A stretch of DNA of 64,000 nucleotides from Acetobacter okinawensis JCM 25146 (GTDB lineage: Bacteria; Pseudomonadota; Alphaproteobacteria; Acetobacterales; Acetobacteraceae), in assembly GCF_000613865.1 (NCBI RefSeq), contig NZ_BAJU01000007.1, positions 30,933 to 94,932 of the forward strand, given 5' to 3'. The notes below the pieces were generated by a model. It was not told the DNA's origin. It saw only the letters and a program-made list of their open reading frames with translations, and ran no database searches. A program made the translations under genes and the position numbers. The first letter of the stretch is position 1; every line of letters starts with the position of its first letter. Positions 39,318-48,657 of this stretch are shown here, one piece after another.

Positions 39318-40502
39318 ATGAAGTCCTTACAGCACCTTGTTGCCGCTGTTTCCCTGCTTGCGCTAACAGCCTGCCATACCCCCTTACCGCCTGTGGCTGC
39401 GCCGCCTGCTCAGGTTGCGGGGGAACTGACGCAGTATAAACCGCTTGCCGCCGATCTGGGGGTTAAGGGGAGTGGTCCGTCCTTCAGTATCCGGTATCTT
39501 TCTACAAATGGGGTTACGGGCACGGGCCTTGTGCCTGTAACAGGTGCTGTTATTTACCCCGCTGGGCCTGCCCCTGCTGGTGGGTGGCCGATTGTTGCGT
39601 GGGCTCATGGCACCGTGGGCATTGCAGATAGCTGTGCCCCCTCACGCAACCCCCGTTCCGCCCGGGACCAGACATACTTGGGGGAATGGCTACACCGGGG
39701 CTTTGCCATTGTTGCCACGGATTATCAGGGCTTGGGGAGTGACGGCACGCACCCGTACCTGAATGCCCGGACCGAAGCCTATAGCGTGCTCGATGGCGTA
39801 CGGGCAGCGCTGGCAGGGCTGCCGGACCTAAGCAATAATATTATGATTGTCGGGCAGTCGCAGGGTGCGGGGGCGGCATTTGCTTCTGCTGCCTATGCGC
39901 CGGAGTATGCACAAGCGTTGCATATACGCGGTGTGGTGGCCACGGGCATTCCCTATATGTCCCCCGAGGTGATCAAGGCCGTATTGCACGCTAAACCGCA
40001 GAAGAGTGAGAGTGGCATAGACCCCGTTGTGGCATATGCCCTGCTGATTGGCGCATCCGAGGCCGGGTTAAACCCTGCATTCAACCCGGAGCAGGCCTTT
40101 ACGGAGCGGGCCATGCCCGAGTTCCATGCAGCGTCAGAAATATGTGCCCGCCCTCTTATGGAGCGGATCCGCGCGGAGGGGCTGACCCGTGCCAACGCCT
40201 TTGAGCCGACCTTGGTGCAGGCTTTAAGCCCTGCGTTCAAGGCTATGGAATTCCCTACCCTCAAGCTTGATGTGCCGCTGTTTGTGGGCATTGGCACAAC
40301 GGACAGGGATGTGGCGCCTCAGGGCCAGCTGATGCTGGTGAAGGATGCCTGTAAGGCAGGCACACTTGTGCAGGCGCATCTGTATAAAGGGCAGGATCAC
40401 TCTCAGGCTGTGCTGGCCTCCATGGAGGATTCCGCAGCGTTTACCAAAGCGGTCATGAGTGGTGAGCCAGTGCAGGCTGTGTGCAAACCCGTCGCGCGGT
40501 AA
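39318..40502 (+). CDS. Secreted alpha/beta hydrolase, secretory lipase (LIP) family
   Basis: Lipoprotein hydrolase of 394 residues. The signal peptide ends in a lipobox (LLALTAC, cysteine near residue 19). The catalytic serine is in IVGQSQGAGAAFASA at about residue 178. The oxyanion region is WPIVAWAHGTVGIADSCAPS, and a late DH (KGQDHSQAVL) supplies the likely histidine. This fits the PF03583 secretory lipase/esterase family. It has its own terminator. Substrate (lipid, ester or cutin-like) unknown. Confidence 0.85.
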   Translation: MKSLQHLVAAVSLLALTACHTPLPPVAAPPAQVAGELTQYKPLAADLGVKGSGPSFSIRYLSTNGVTGTGLVPVTGAVIYPAGPAPAGGWPIVAWAHGTVGIADSCAPSRNPRSARDQTYLGEWLHRGFAIVATDYQGLGSDGTHPYLNARTEAYSVLDGVRAALAGLPDLSNNIMIVGQSQGAGAAFASAAYAPEYAQALHIRGVVATGIPYMSPEVIKAVLHAKPQKSESGIDPVVAYALLIGASEAGLNPAFNPEQAFTERAMPEFHAASEICARPLMERIRAEGLTRANAFEPTLVQALSPAFKAMEFPTLKLDVPLFVGIGTTDRDVAPQGQLMLVKDACKAGTLVQAHLYKGQDHSQAVLASMEDSAAFTKAVMSGEPVQAVCKPVAR

Positions 40503-40527
40503 GGTTTTACACCCATAGGTAATAAAG

Positions 40528-40560
40528 ACCGCGCTCCAGCACAGGTGCGCGGTTTTTTTT
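40528..40560 (+). terminator. Rho-independent terminator of the lipase-like gene
   Basis: Stem ACCGCGC at 40528 and GCGCGGT at 40547, followed by eight T. It lies 26 bases after the stop codon. Confidence 0.85.
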
Positions 40561-40689
40561 GCAATTTTGAAAAAAGCAGAAATACAGCCATGGACCCGCC
40601 GCGATTTATGGCCTGCGGACGAGAGGGGCTGCATGCAGAATTACAAAAATAATTTTGTAATCAGATCATATTTTATGGTAGGGAAAATG

Positions 40690-40766
40690 TGGTGCACCCG
40701 AGAGGACTCGAACCTCTAACCCCCAGATTCGTAGTCTGGTGCTCTATCCAGTTGAGCTACGGGTGC
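40690..40766 (-). tRNA. tRNA-Arg (ACG)
   Basis: A 77-base tRNA including an encoded CCA. The minus strand begins GCACCCGTAGCTCAACTGG, the anticodon stem-loop is CCAGA-CTACGAA-TCTGG (anticodon ACG, read as ICG, arginine), and the T arm has GGTTCGAGTCC. The reading frame of the neighbouring gene runs into its 5' half. Confidence 0.96.
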
Positions 40767-41283
40767 GCCGTGAGAGGGTGTTTAGCCGAGCTCTGGCGGG
40801 TCGGCAACCCCTAAATTTCACTTTTTTGAAATTTTTTCTAATGTCGTGCCAGAAGTTATCTATCGGGTGGCTTTGGGGGCGGCGGAGCGTAATATGTGCC
40901 CGGCACGTTGGGGTGCCATAGACGCCCTCAAATGTGTCATCCACCGGGTGAGCCTCAAAAACTATGGGTAGCGGCTGCTTTCTGGCATCCTGCAGAACAA
41001 GCTGGGCATGGTAATGCTGGCGCTCCTTGTTGGGTACGCCGCGCAGGATCAGATTGCCGGTTTCTGGCACAAAAATGATTTTGTCGGGTTCGATCTGCAT
41101 AAAGGACGGGCCTTCGGTCGGGCAGTCCCGGCCCTTGTCGGCAACAAGGGTGCCTGTCCAGTCCCCGTAAGGGTCGTTGGCGGCGGAGGTTGCCGCCAGT
41201 GCTGCCGGGGTGGGGACAAGAGAGGCCCAGCCCATGCCCAGTAGGGAGCAAAGCGTCCATAACCGCAGGTGTTTGTCTTTCAT
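40744..41283 (-). CDS. Secreted hypothetical protein (C-terminus probably mis-framed)
   Basis: Unrecognised protein, 179 residues as written, with a signal peptide (LWTLCSLLGMGWASL, cut after AALA near residue 31). The mature part contains DPYGDWTGTLVADKGRDCP, IIFVPETGNLILRGVPNKE and VFEAHPVDDTFEGVYGTPTC, a lipocalin-like beta pattern with two cysteines. The last 20 residues run into tRNA-Arg and look unnatural. One extra A in the six-A run (minus reading) near 40822 would give a stop at 40811, ending KNFKKSEI before the tRNA. Function unknown. Confidence 0.7.
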   Translation of the reverse strand: MKDKHLRLWTLCSLLGMGWASLVPTPAALAATSAANDPYGDWTGTLVADKGRDCPTEGPSFMQIEPDKIIFVPETGNLILRGVPNKERQHYHAQLVLQDARKQPLPIVFEAHPVDDTFEGVYGTPTCRAHITLRRPQSHPIDNFWHDIRKNFKKVKFRGCRPARARLNTLSRRTRSSTG

Positions 41284-41515
41284 GGCATGAACCTCCTGTG
41301 CCGTATGCTTGGAATCTGGGGTGATAAACCGGCTGTGGCAAGTCTGTGCGAAAAACAGTTTCCCTTACCATTCTGGTTTTATAGGGTGACGGAGCCGCCG
41401 CATGGCATTATATCCCGCTGTCATACTTACTTAAGTGGTGGGTCTTTTGGGGTGTGTTGTATCGGCACCGCACAAAAGACCAACCCAGGACGCAGACCGG
41501 AAAGAAACCAGACCC

Positions 41516-43114
41516 ATGTCCGATGCCGCTCAGCCCGCTTCTACCACTGTGTTGGATGAGGCCCTGCACCATGACCGTATTCTGATTCTGGATTTTGGTA
41601 GTCAGGTCACGCAGCTTATTGCCCGCCGTGTGCGTGAAAGTGGCGTGTATTGCGAGATCTGGCCGTTTACGACAGATGCCGAGAAAATTCGCGGCTTTTC
41701 TCCGCGCGGCATTATCCTGTCTGGCGGCCCGGCAAGTGTGAATGGCCCGGATGCCCCCAAAGTGCCTGATGTGGTGTTTGAGATGGCAGTGCCCGTGCTG
41801 GGTATCTGTTATGGCCAGCAGGCCATGTGCAAACAGCTCGGCGGTGAGGTGGAAAGCGGTGAGCACCGCGAATTCGGCCGCGCTTTTGTGGATATTGTAG
41901 AAGACTGCGCCCTGTTCCGTGGTGCATGGGCACGCGGTGGGCGCGAGCAGGTCTGGATGAGCCATGGTGACCGTGTGGTGGCTCTGCCGCCGGGGTTCCG
42001 TACGGTGGCTGTCAGTCAGGGAGCGCCTTTTGCCGTCATCGCAGATGAAGGTCGTCGCCTTTATGGTGTGCAGTTCCATCCCGAGGTTGTGCACACGCCC
42101 CACGGGGCTGCTCTGCTGGAAAACTTCACGCATAATGTTGCGGGCTGCTCCGGGTCATGGACCATGGCGGGCTTCCGTGACATGGAAATTGCCCGCATCC
42201 GTGCGCAGGTAGGCTCGGGCAAGGTGATTTGTGGTCTCTCCGGTGGTGTGGATTCATCAGTTGCGGCCGTGCTGATCCACGAGGCCATTGGCGAGCAGCT
42301 GACCTGTATTTTTGTCGATCACGGCATGCTGCGTGCCGGGGAGGCGGATGAGGTTATCAAGACCTTCCGTGGCCAGTACAACATTCAGCTGATCCACCGT
42401 GATGCATCCGACATCTTCCTGTCCGCGCTTGACGGCGTGACCGACCCCGAAATCAAACGCAAGACCATTGGTCGGCTGTTTGTGGAGGTGTTCGAGGAAG
42501 AGGCCGTCAAACTCGGCGGTGCACAGTTTCTGGCACAGGGTACGCTCTACCCGGATGTTATCGAGAGCGTAAGCTTTACGGGTGGCCCGTCTGTTACCAT
42601 CAAATCCCATCATAACGTGGGTGGCCTGCCCGACCGCATGAACATGCAGCTTGTTGAGCCGCTGCGCGAGCTGTTCAAGGATGAAGTGCGTGACCTTGGG
42701 CGCGAGCTGGGTATTCCCGAAGTGATCGTCGGTCGGCACCCGTTCCCCGGTCCGGGTCTGGCTATTCGTATTCCGGGCAACATCACGCGTGAAAAGCTGG
42801 ATCTGCTGCGTAAAGTGGACACGGTTTTCTTGGAAGAAATCCGGGCTGCTGGTCTGTATGATGCCATCTGGCAGGCTTTTGCCGTGCTGCTGCCGGTTCG
42901 TACCGTTGGTGTTATGGGCGATGGCCGTACATACGATCAGGCCTGCGCATTGCGCGCCGTAACCAGCACCGATGGCATGACGGCGGATGTCTACCCGTTT
43001 GACATGAGCTTCCTGACCAAAGTGGCTGGGCGTATTGTCAATGAAGTGCGTGGCATCAACCGCGTGACATACGACATTACGTCCAAACCCCCCGGCACTA
43101 TTGAGTGGGAATAA
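41516..43114 (+). CDS. guaA: GMP synthase (glutamine-hydrolysing)
   Basis: Converts XMP to GMP, 532 residues. The N-terminal class I glutamine amidotransferase (about 20-210) shows [20 protein letters not shown], catalytic cysteine in [17 protein letters not shown], and [14 protein letters not shown]. The ATP-pyrophosphatase loop is [20 protein letters not shown] at about residue 240, and the dimerisation domain ends PPGTIEWE, the canonical terminus. The frame begins at 41435, but ATG 41516 is preceded by GGAAAG and gives family length. A strong terminator follows. Confidence 0.97.
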   Translation: MSDAAQPASTTVLDEALHHDRILILDFGSQVTQLIARRVRESGVYCEIWPFTTDAEKIRGFSPRGIILSGGPASVNGPDAPKVPDVVFEMAVPVLGICYGQQAMCKQLGGEVESGEHREFGRAFVDIVEDCALFRGAWARGGREQVWMSHGDRVVALPPGFRTVAVSQGAPFAVIADEGRRLYGVQFHPEVVHTPHGAALLENFTHNVAGCSGSWTMAGFRDMEIARIRAQVGSGKVICGLSGGVDSSVAAVLIHEAIGEQLTCIFVDHGMLRAGEADEVIKTFRGQYNIQLIHRDASDIFLSALDGVTDPEIKRKTIGRLFVEVFEEEAVKLGGAQFLAQGTLYPDVIESVSFTGGPSVTIKSHHNVGGLPDRMNMQLVEPLRELFKDEVRDLGRELGIPEVIVGRHPFPGPGLAIRIPGNITREKLDLLRKVDTVFLEEIRAAGLYDAIWQAFAVLLPVRTVGVMGDGRTYDQACALRAVTSTDGMTADVYPFDMSFLTKVAGRIVNEVRGINRVTYDITSKPPGTIEWE

Positions 43115-43175
43115 AAAGAGGGCGTCTGTCTCTCCCTTAGGGTGATGCAGATGATCACGGGCACATCGCAGACGT

Positions 43176-43216
43176 AAAAAACCGGGTTCACCTCATTATG
43201 GTGAACCCGGTTTTTG
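43176..43216. terminator. Bidirectional Rho-independent terminator
   Basis: Perfect 16-base inverted repeat AAAAACCGGGTTCACC / GGTGAACCCGGTTTTT with a seven-base loop. T-runs exist on both strands, so it can end guaA from the left and the cysK-linked membrane protein gene from the right. Confidence 0.92.
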
Positions 43217-43277
43217 TTTGTTCGGCCGCTGCTGTTTTAAGTCCCGCGATTGCAGGGTGGTGCAAGGTCTGGTGGTT

Positions 43278-43517
43278 TTACGGGGGAGGCCGGTTGTGCC
43301 AGTCTATGCAGACATCGGACAGCCACAGGGTGAGTGCGGAGACAACCAGCCACAGGCAGCCTGGAATAATATTGAAATCCTGAATGACAACAATGCCGAT
43401 ACAAAATGCGGCAATGGAAACACTCAGGATAACAAGGCAGCAGAACACTGCTATAGGCCAGCTTTTGGGGAGCCCGCTTTTTGTCATGTCTGTTTCATAC
43501 CCAAAAAAACGGGTCAT
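43278..43517 (-). CDS. Small membrane protein, 79 residues
   Basis: Begins MTRFFGYETDMTKSGLPKSW and has two strongly hydrophobic segments (about 22-42, AVFCCLVILSVSIAAFCIGI; about 48-68, IIPGCLWLVVSALTLWL). AAGGGAG lies at good spacing before the ATG at 43517. It is 37 bases downstream of the cysK stop on the same strand and ends at a shared terminator, so it is probably cotranscribed. No known family. Confidence 0.65.
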   Translation of the reverse strand: MTRFFGYETDMTKSGLPKSWPIAVFCCLVILSVSIAAFCIGIVVIQDFNIIPGCLWLVVSALTLWLSDVCIDWHNRPPP

Positions 43518-43554
43518 GCTCCCTTGTGTGTCTAATCCAGATGGAGGTGTAAAC

Positions 43555-44594
43555 TTACTGGTCGAGCCATGGGGCAACAGGCAGGTTCTTCTCCCGCAGG
43601 AAGGTCGGGTTAAAGAGTTTGGATTCATACCGTGCCCCCCCATCGGCCAGAATGGTGACAATCCTGTGCCCCGGCCCAAGCTTGCGGGCCGTGCGGATGG
43701 CTGCTGCAACATTTATGCCAGATGATCCCCCAACGGACAGGCCTTCCTCCCCCAGCAGGCTGTAGATCACGTCCAGCGCCTCGGGGTCAGGGATGCGCTC
43801 TGCATCGTCAATAGGGGCCCCTTCAAGGTTGCCGGTCACGCGGGACTGGCCGATCCCTTCGGTAATGGAGGACCCGGCGACTGACAGGTCATTGCTCTTG
43901 ACCCACCCGTACAGGCCCGAGCCTCGGGGTCGGCCAGTACAATGTGGGGGGCTTTTGTGTTGTCACGCCGTGCTGCGTCATGCAGGCCAAGGGCTATGCC
44001 CGCCAACGTGCCACCTGTGCCGCAGGCGCAGGTAAAGGCATCAACCTTACCGCCCATCTGCTGCCAGATTTCCTGCGCTGTGGTGGCGCGGTGGCCTTCG
44101 CGGTTGGCGGTATTGTCAAACTGGTTGGCCCAGACCCAGCCGTTTTCTTCCGCCAGACGGCGGGAGACATGGACGTAGTTGCCCGGGTCACGGTAAGGCT
44201 TGGCAGGCACCAGACGCAGGTCCGCGCCGATCATGCGCAAAAACCCGATTTTTTCGCGGCTCTGGGTCTCGGGCATGACAATCACGCATTTGTAGCCGCG
44301 TGCATTGGCAACAAGGGTCAGCCCGATACCGGTGTTGCCCGCTGTCCCTTCAACCAGAGTGCCGCCGGGTTTGAGCACACCACGGCGTTCTGCATCATCA
44401 ATAATGGCTAGTGCGGCCCGGTCCTTTACAGAACCACCGGGGTTCATGAACTCCGCCTTGCCGTAAATTTGACAACCCGTTGCTTCAGAGGCCTTGCGCA
44501 AAAGAATAAGGGGCGTTCCACCTACCGCGCCGGGCATGTCGGGCGAGAGGGAGGTCCAGCCGGTATGGGGGGAGGACGTTGCGCTTTCGGTCAT
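43555..44594 (-). CDS. cysK: Cysteine synthase A (frameshifted)
   Basis: O-acetylserine sulfhydrylase of about 346 residues when repaired. PLP enzyme blocks: GGTPLILLRKASEATG, EFMNPGGSVKDRAALAIID (catalytic lysine in SVKDR), TLVEGTAGNTGIGLTLVAN, FTCACGTGGTLAGIALG, and LSVGGSSGINVAAAI near the C-terminus. The break is at about 43917: in GACCCCGAGG one further G gives DPEGSGLYGWVKSNDLS and joins the frame ending at 43555. The last third is otherwise conserved, so this is likely an error. It may accept sulfide or another nucleophile. Confidence 0.92.
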
Positions 44595-44668
44595 CTGTGT
44601 ACCCTGCTTGTTATGGTCGGGTTGGGTGATCGGGGCTGGTCAGTGTTGGGGGGATGGCCCCCTGTAAC

Positions 44669-45562
44669 CTACCGGCCTGCATCGGGTTCTTCTTCGGCAT
44701 CATATAGCACTTCAAGAACAGCACACCAAGGATAGCGTGGGTCGTAGCTTTGCCCGGCGGGGCTGGCCAGCCGCCCCTGTTCATCCGTGGGAACGTGGGT
44801 CAGGGCTACGGCATCATCAATATTTCCGCCAATAATGCTGAGCTGGCGGCCAAAGGGTGGCCCATTCTGGCCTGTGGCGACCACATAGCCGCAATGCGCA
44901 GGAAAGCCGTATGAGGTAGGCAGGCTTGCAAAGCGGATGTTCTGCCGACTACGCCCACGTGCAACACAGACCAGATCACCCGCTTTCGGGGTATAGGACG
45001 CAGGGTCGTGGGCACGCAGGATGGGGGACTGCCCGGAGGCGGCCGCGTTAATATAGGTGGAATGGTTGGGGGAGTAGGGGAAGCGCTCATTGGCCCCGGC
45101 GACCCGCATGACGTAGGAGATGAATGCCGCCGACCATGCAAAAAACCCGTCATGCACAAAATCGGTCAACTGGCCGTCTGCATTATGTTTGCCCGTCCAT
45201 GCGACCTCGCTCATGCCCGGGTCCATGCCAATCCACCAGTATTCGCCCACACGTTGCCACAGCCCCGGTGCACGCTCGGGTTTGACTGCGGCAACCTGTG
45301 GTTCTGGCCGCTGCTCGGGGTTGTCGTCATTGACCGGGCTGCCGAACATCCGCCATTCACGCATGGCAATGGCCACAACGTCCTGACGGTTGAAGGGCTC
45401 AAAATTGCGCGTGGCAAAGTCCGGCACATGGGTGTTCAGGCCATACATGCCGGAGGATCCGCCACCTCCGTGGGTGGGTGAACTGCCCCCTGTGGAGGGC
45501 TGGGAGGTGCAGGCCGCCAGACACAAAGGTGCCAGAAGGGCCACAGTCAGCTTGCGTGGCAT
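44669..45562 (-). CDS. DUF2272 domain lipoprotein
   Basis: Lipoprotein of 297 residues: signal LTVALLAPLCLAAC with lipobox cysteine near residue 18, a Gly/Ser-rich linker, then a DUF2272 domain (about 60-290). Conserved-looking parts are FFAWSAAFISYVMRVAGANE, PFSPNHSTY-like FPYSPNHSTYINAA, and KAGDLVCVARG with AHCGYVVATG. The pattern (A-W-S ... H ... GDLVC ... HCGYVV) resembles CHAP/NlpC-like cysteine-peptidase folds, which is inference. The frame starts at 45628; ATG 45562 gives the clean signal. Confidence 0.82.
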   Translation of the reverse strand: MPRKLTVALLAPLCLAACTSQPSTGGSSPTHGGGGSSGMYGLNTHVPDFATRNFEPFNRQDVVAIAMREWRMFGSPVNDDNPEQRPEPQVAAVKPERAPGLWQRVGEYWWIGMDPGMSEVAWTGKHNADGQLTDFVHDGFFAWSAAFISYVMRVAGANERFPYSPNHSTYINAAASGQSPILRAHDPASYTPKAGDLVCVARGRSRQNIRFASLPTSYGFPAHCGYVVATGQNGPPFGRQLSIIGGNIDDAVALTHVPTDEQGRLASPAGQSYDPRYPWCAVLEVLYDAEEEPDAGR

Positions 45563-45714
45563 CTTGTCTCCATACCAGAACAGACTTCCGGCGGGCCGAA
45601 CGGGTGGTTCGTCCGCCATAACGAGCAAAGTCCCATGGTAAGGAATAGGCGTCCTTTAAGGAGGGTGGAAGGGGTTTTATGCACCTCCAGCCCTGCCTAT
45701 GCTTTTTTATGTGT

Positions 45715-46211
45715 TCAGGTGCGTGGGGTGTCCACAGTAATGCTGGCAGTTGTAGCCTGCACGCAGCTTATGGCGTCTTTTGGAGCCAGTTCCACAACAA
45801 GGCCTCTGCCGCCGCCATTGATGTAGAGCTTGTCCAGACCCAGTATGCTTTCGTCAAAAATAACAGGCACGGTGGTGCGCGCCCCAAAGGGGCTGATCCC
45901 ACCAACTGAAAGCCGGTCAGGGCTTCGGCTTTTTCGGCTCCGAGCATACGGGCGTTACGGCCGCCCATAAGAGCGGCCACTTTTTTCAGGTCCATTTTCA
46001 GGTTTGCGGGAATAGCGGTGCATACGACCTGTTTTTTGTCGATTTCCACCATCAGGGTCTTAAAAACCTTTTCCGGGTCAATGCCAATTCCCGCTGCGGC
46101 ATGCATGCCGATTTTACCCGGATCGGACACATAATCATAATCATGCATGGTAAAGGCCACTCCATGGGCGGCCAGAAAGCAGGTTGTTGGGGTCTGGAGT
46201 GTGTCTGACAT
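45715..46211 (-). CDS. ybaK: YbaK-type Cys-tRNA(Pro) deacylase (frameshifted)
   Basis: Trans-editing enzyme that hydrolyses Cys-tRNA(Pro), about 165 residues when repaired. Seen are GIDPEKVFKTLMVEIDKKQV, NLKMDLKKVAALMGGRNARM and the C-terminal SVGGISPFGARTTVPVIFDE. The written frame ends at 45768 with an unlikely tail. At about 45912 one extra T in TTTCAG joins ALTGF to SVGGISPFG, then runs to a stop at 45715 (ending TVDTPRT). This is a homopolymer-type break. Confidence 0.88.
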
Positions 46212-46311
46212 AATCAGGTGTCTTTATCTGCTGGTGGAAGAGGTCAGCCCTGTTCGGGAAAAAGGGAGAGCAGACCTTCGGGTGTGGCGGCGCAGCAGCC
46301 TTTTTCCGTTA

Positions 46312-47340
46312 TCAGCCGGTTACAAGGCGCGCGGGGGTTACGTCAAATGCCGGGTTTGCAGCCTTGCTACCATCGGGGGTGATCTGTACCCGGCTGATCT
46401 GCCCGTTGTCATCACGCCCGCTGATATGGGTGATTTCGGTTCCTGAGCGCTCTTCAATGGGAATTTCATGAACACCATCGGCCACCCGCCAGTCAATGGT
46501 GGTGGAGGGCAGCGCGACCCAGAACGGCACATTATTGTCCCGTGCAGCCAGTGCTTTGAGGTACGTGCCGATTTTGTTGGCGACATCCGCATTACGGGTG
46601 ACGCGGTCGGTGCCGACAATAACAATATCCACCAGCCCGTGCTGCATCAGGTGGCCACCCGCATTGTCCGCAATAACCGTATGCGGCACACCATGGCTGC
46701 CAAGTTCCCATGCAGTCAGTGCTGCTCCCTGGTTACGCGGGCGTGTTTCATCCACCCAGACGTGTACGTTCAGCCCTTCATCATGCGCCATGTAAATGGG
46801 GGCGAGTGCTGTGCCCCAGTCCACTGTGGCAATCCAGCCTGCGTTGCAGTGGGTTAGGATGTTGATCTTGTCATTTTTGCCGCGTTGGGCTGCGAGTGTG
46901 CGCAGCAACTCCAGACCATGCTGGCCAATGGCCTCGTTTTGTGCTGCGTCCTCATCGCAGATGCGTCCGGCTTCGGCATAGGCGGCAGCAACACGCTCTG
47001 CCGGGGTAAGGGGGCGCAGGTGGGTCAGCATTCTTTCAATGGCCCAGCGCAGGTTTATGGCGGTGGGGCGAGTAGCTGCCAGCATGGCGGCCTGTTGCTC
47101 CAGTGCATTGTCGGAACTGTCCGCGCGCAGGGCCAGTGCCAGCCCATAGGCAGCAACTGCGCCAATCAGGGGCGCACCACGGACCTGCATGGTTTTAATG
47201 GCATGTGCCACCTGTTCGGGTGTTGTGAGCTGGAGCACGTCCAGTGCGAAGGGGAGGCGGGTCTGGTCAAAAATATGGACGGACCAGCCGTCTTTTTCAT
47301 TAACCCAGACACTGCGGTAGGGGGTGCCGTTAATTTTCAT
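46312..47340 (-). CDS. mtnA: S-methyl-5-thioribose-1-phosphate isomerase
   Basis: Methionine-salvage isomerase (MTR-1-P to MTRu-1-P), 342 residues. Seen are [40 protein letters not shown] with the catalytic cysteine, [19 protein letters not shown] and [20 protein letters not shown] with the catalytic aspartate. The frame extends to 47517, but ATG 47340 ([13 protein letters not shown]) matches the family. No other mtn genes are nearby. A role in salvage of 5-deoxyribose-phosphates is also possible. Confidence 0.94.
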   Translation of the reverse strand: MKINGTPYRSVWVNEKDGWSVHIFDQTRLPFALDVLQLTTPEQVAHAIKTMQVRGAPLIGAVAAYGLALALRADSSDNALEQQAAMLAATRPTAINLRWAIERMLTHLRPLTPAERVAAAYAEAGRICDEDAAQNEAIGQHGLELLRTLAAQRGKNDKINILTHCNAGWIATVDWGTALAPIYMAHDEGLNVHVWVDETRPRNQGAALTAWELGSHGVPHTVIADNAGGHLMQHGLVDIVIVGTDRVTRNADVANKIGTYLKALAARDNNVPFWVALPSTTIDWRVADGVHEIPIEERSGTEITHISGRDDNGQISRVQITPDGSKAANPAFDVTPARLVTG

Positions 47341-47665
47341 GACAAAGGTTCCTGATGACGGAAGGCAAAAAATCTTCCGCTTATCATAAGGTTTCTTTGA
47401 GCTTAGGAGCAATATCTCCGTGGCATGACAGTTTTGCGAACATGAGTAGAACATATACTGCGAGGTTGAGGGAACTGTTCTGTCTATTCTTGAAAAGACA
47501 AGAGTATTTTTTTGCATTTTCGGTGATTTTTGTTATGTAGAGGGGGAAATGGGCATGCTGTCTGATATTGCGGAGCGTGCCGGGACTGGGTTTGTTTTTT
47601 ATTTTTTTTGAAAGATCGTTTTCTCTTCTTTAATTTTTAAAAGAAGATGAAAAAAGGATGCAGGA
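47341..47665. other. AT-rich intergenic region upstream of the histone-like gene
   Basis: Divergent spacer between mtnA and the histone-like gene, with long T-runs (47590-47620). A hairpin TCTTCTTT at 47624 with AAAGAAGA at 47640 sits 18 bases before the next start codon, followed by an AGGATGCAGGA ribosome-binding region. It may be a leader structure for the histone-like gene. A 61-codon frame at 47355-47540 looks random. Confidence 0.45.
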
Positions 47666-48364
47666 ATGAGCGAGACCAAAAAAAGCCGTAAGGTTGTTAC
47701 AAGTAAACGCACACCGGCCCGCGCCGCTGTTGTTTCTACCCCAAAAAAACGTGCGCCGCGTGCAAAACAGGACGTTGTAGAAGAAATTTTTGAAGTGGAA
47801 GTGGCTGCTCCCGCTGCACGCAAGACACGCCAGCCAGCCGCTGCACGCAAGGCCACCAAGGTGGAAAAAGCAGCTAAGCCCGTAAGCACCAGAAAGACCA
47901 CCAAGGTTGCCGCAGCCCCAGTGGAAGACGTTGCAAAGCCTGCTCGCCGCACAAAAGCACAGGCAACAGCACCTGAAGCCCCCGTAAAAACACCGCGTGC
48001 CGCCGCCAAGGCAACAAAGGCAGCGCCTGCCAAAACGCGCGCTAAGGTTGTGGCTGCTGAACCAGAGGTTGTGGCCGCAGCGCCCGCACGTGGCCGCAAG
48101 CCAGCACGCAAGGCTGCGGTTGCGGCACCTGCTCCCGTCAAGCCTGTTGCCAAGGCAACCCGCAAGCGGGCGGAGAAGGTGGAAGAGGCGGAAAACGCCA
48201 AAAACCTTTCTGCGGTTGAGAAGCTGCGTATTGTGCAGGAACGTCGTCGTCGCAAGCGTTACGAACGTCTGGCGGCTGAAGCCGAAGTGGCGGCGGAAAA
48301 GGCAGCACCTGCCCGCAAGCGCAAGGTTGCAGCTACACGCAAGCCGCGTGCTGCAAAAGCGTAA
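47666..48364 (+). CDS. Histone H1-like Lys/Ala/Pro-rich protein
   Basis: Very basic 232-residue protein of low complexity, beginning MSETKKSRKVVTSKRTPARA. Most of it (about 45-170) is a loose repeat of KxxKVxxA, AARKAxK and APVK units. A short acidic patch (VVEEIFEVEV) lies at about 34-45, and a distinct helical segment (VEKLRIVQERRRRKRYERLA, about 187-206) precedes a second basic tail. It resembles bacterial H1-like/AlgP-type nucleoid proteins, so DNA binding is inferred. It is monocistronic with its own terminator. Confidence 0.75.
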   Translation: MSETKKSRKVVTSKRTPARAAVVSTPKKRAPRAKQDVVEEIFEVEVAAPAARKTRQPAAARKATKVEKAAKPVSTRKTTKVAAAPVEDVAKPARRTKAQATAPEAPVKTPRAAAKATKAAPAKTRAKVVAAEPEVVAAAPARGRKPARKAAVAAPAPVKPVAKATRKRAEKVEEAENAKNLSAVEKLRIVQERRRRKRYERLAAEAEVAAEKAAPARKRKVAATRKPRAAKA

Positions 48365-48389
48365 GGTTTTCATAAAACCTCATTATCTC

Positions 48390-48435
48390 GCGGTTATGGG
48401 TGAGTAGAGTACGCTAGGCCGTAACCGCGCTTTTT
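48390..48435 (+). terminator. Rho-independent terminator of the histone-like gene
   Basis: GCGGTTA at 48390 pairs with TAACCGC at 48422, followed by GCTTTTT. The loop is long (25 bases), but the flanking GG/CC extends the stem. Confidence 0.65.
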
Positions 48436-48657
48436 GGGGCACACCAGATGGAATGGTATGAAGCCATATTATCCGGTGATAAAAAATGGTTCTGGCACAG
48501 AGTGTTGCTCTGTCCGGGGCCTTTTTTATATGTGGAGTACTTATGGCTGCTGGCAGGTAATCCTGTACGGGCATATGTCGGATTGTGGTCAGTCAGCTAA
48601 AATTTGGGGAGAGAAAAACGCCTTCTGCCATAGTGCTGGCCTGACTGCGTAAAAAAC

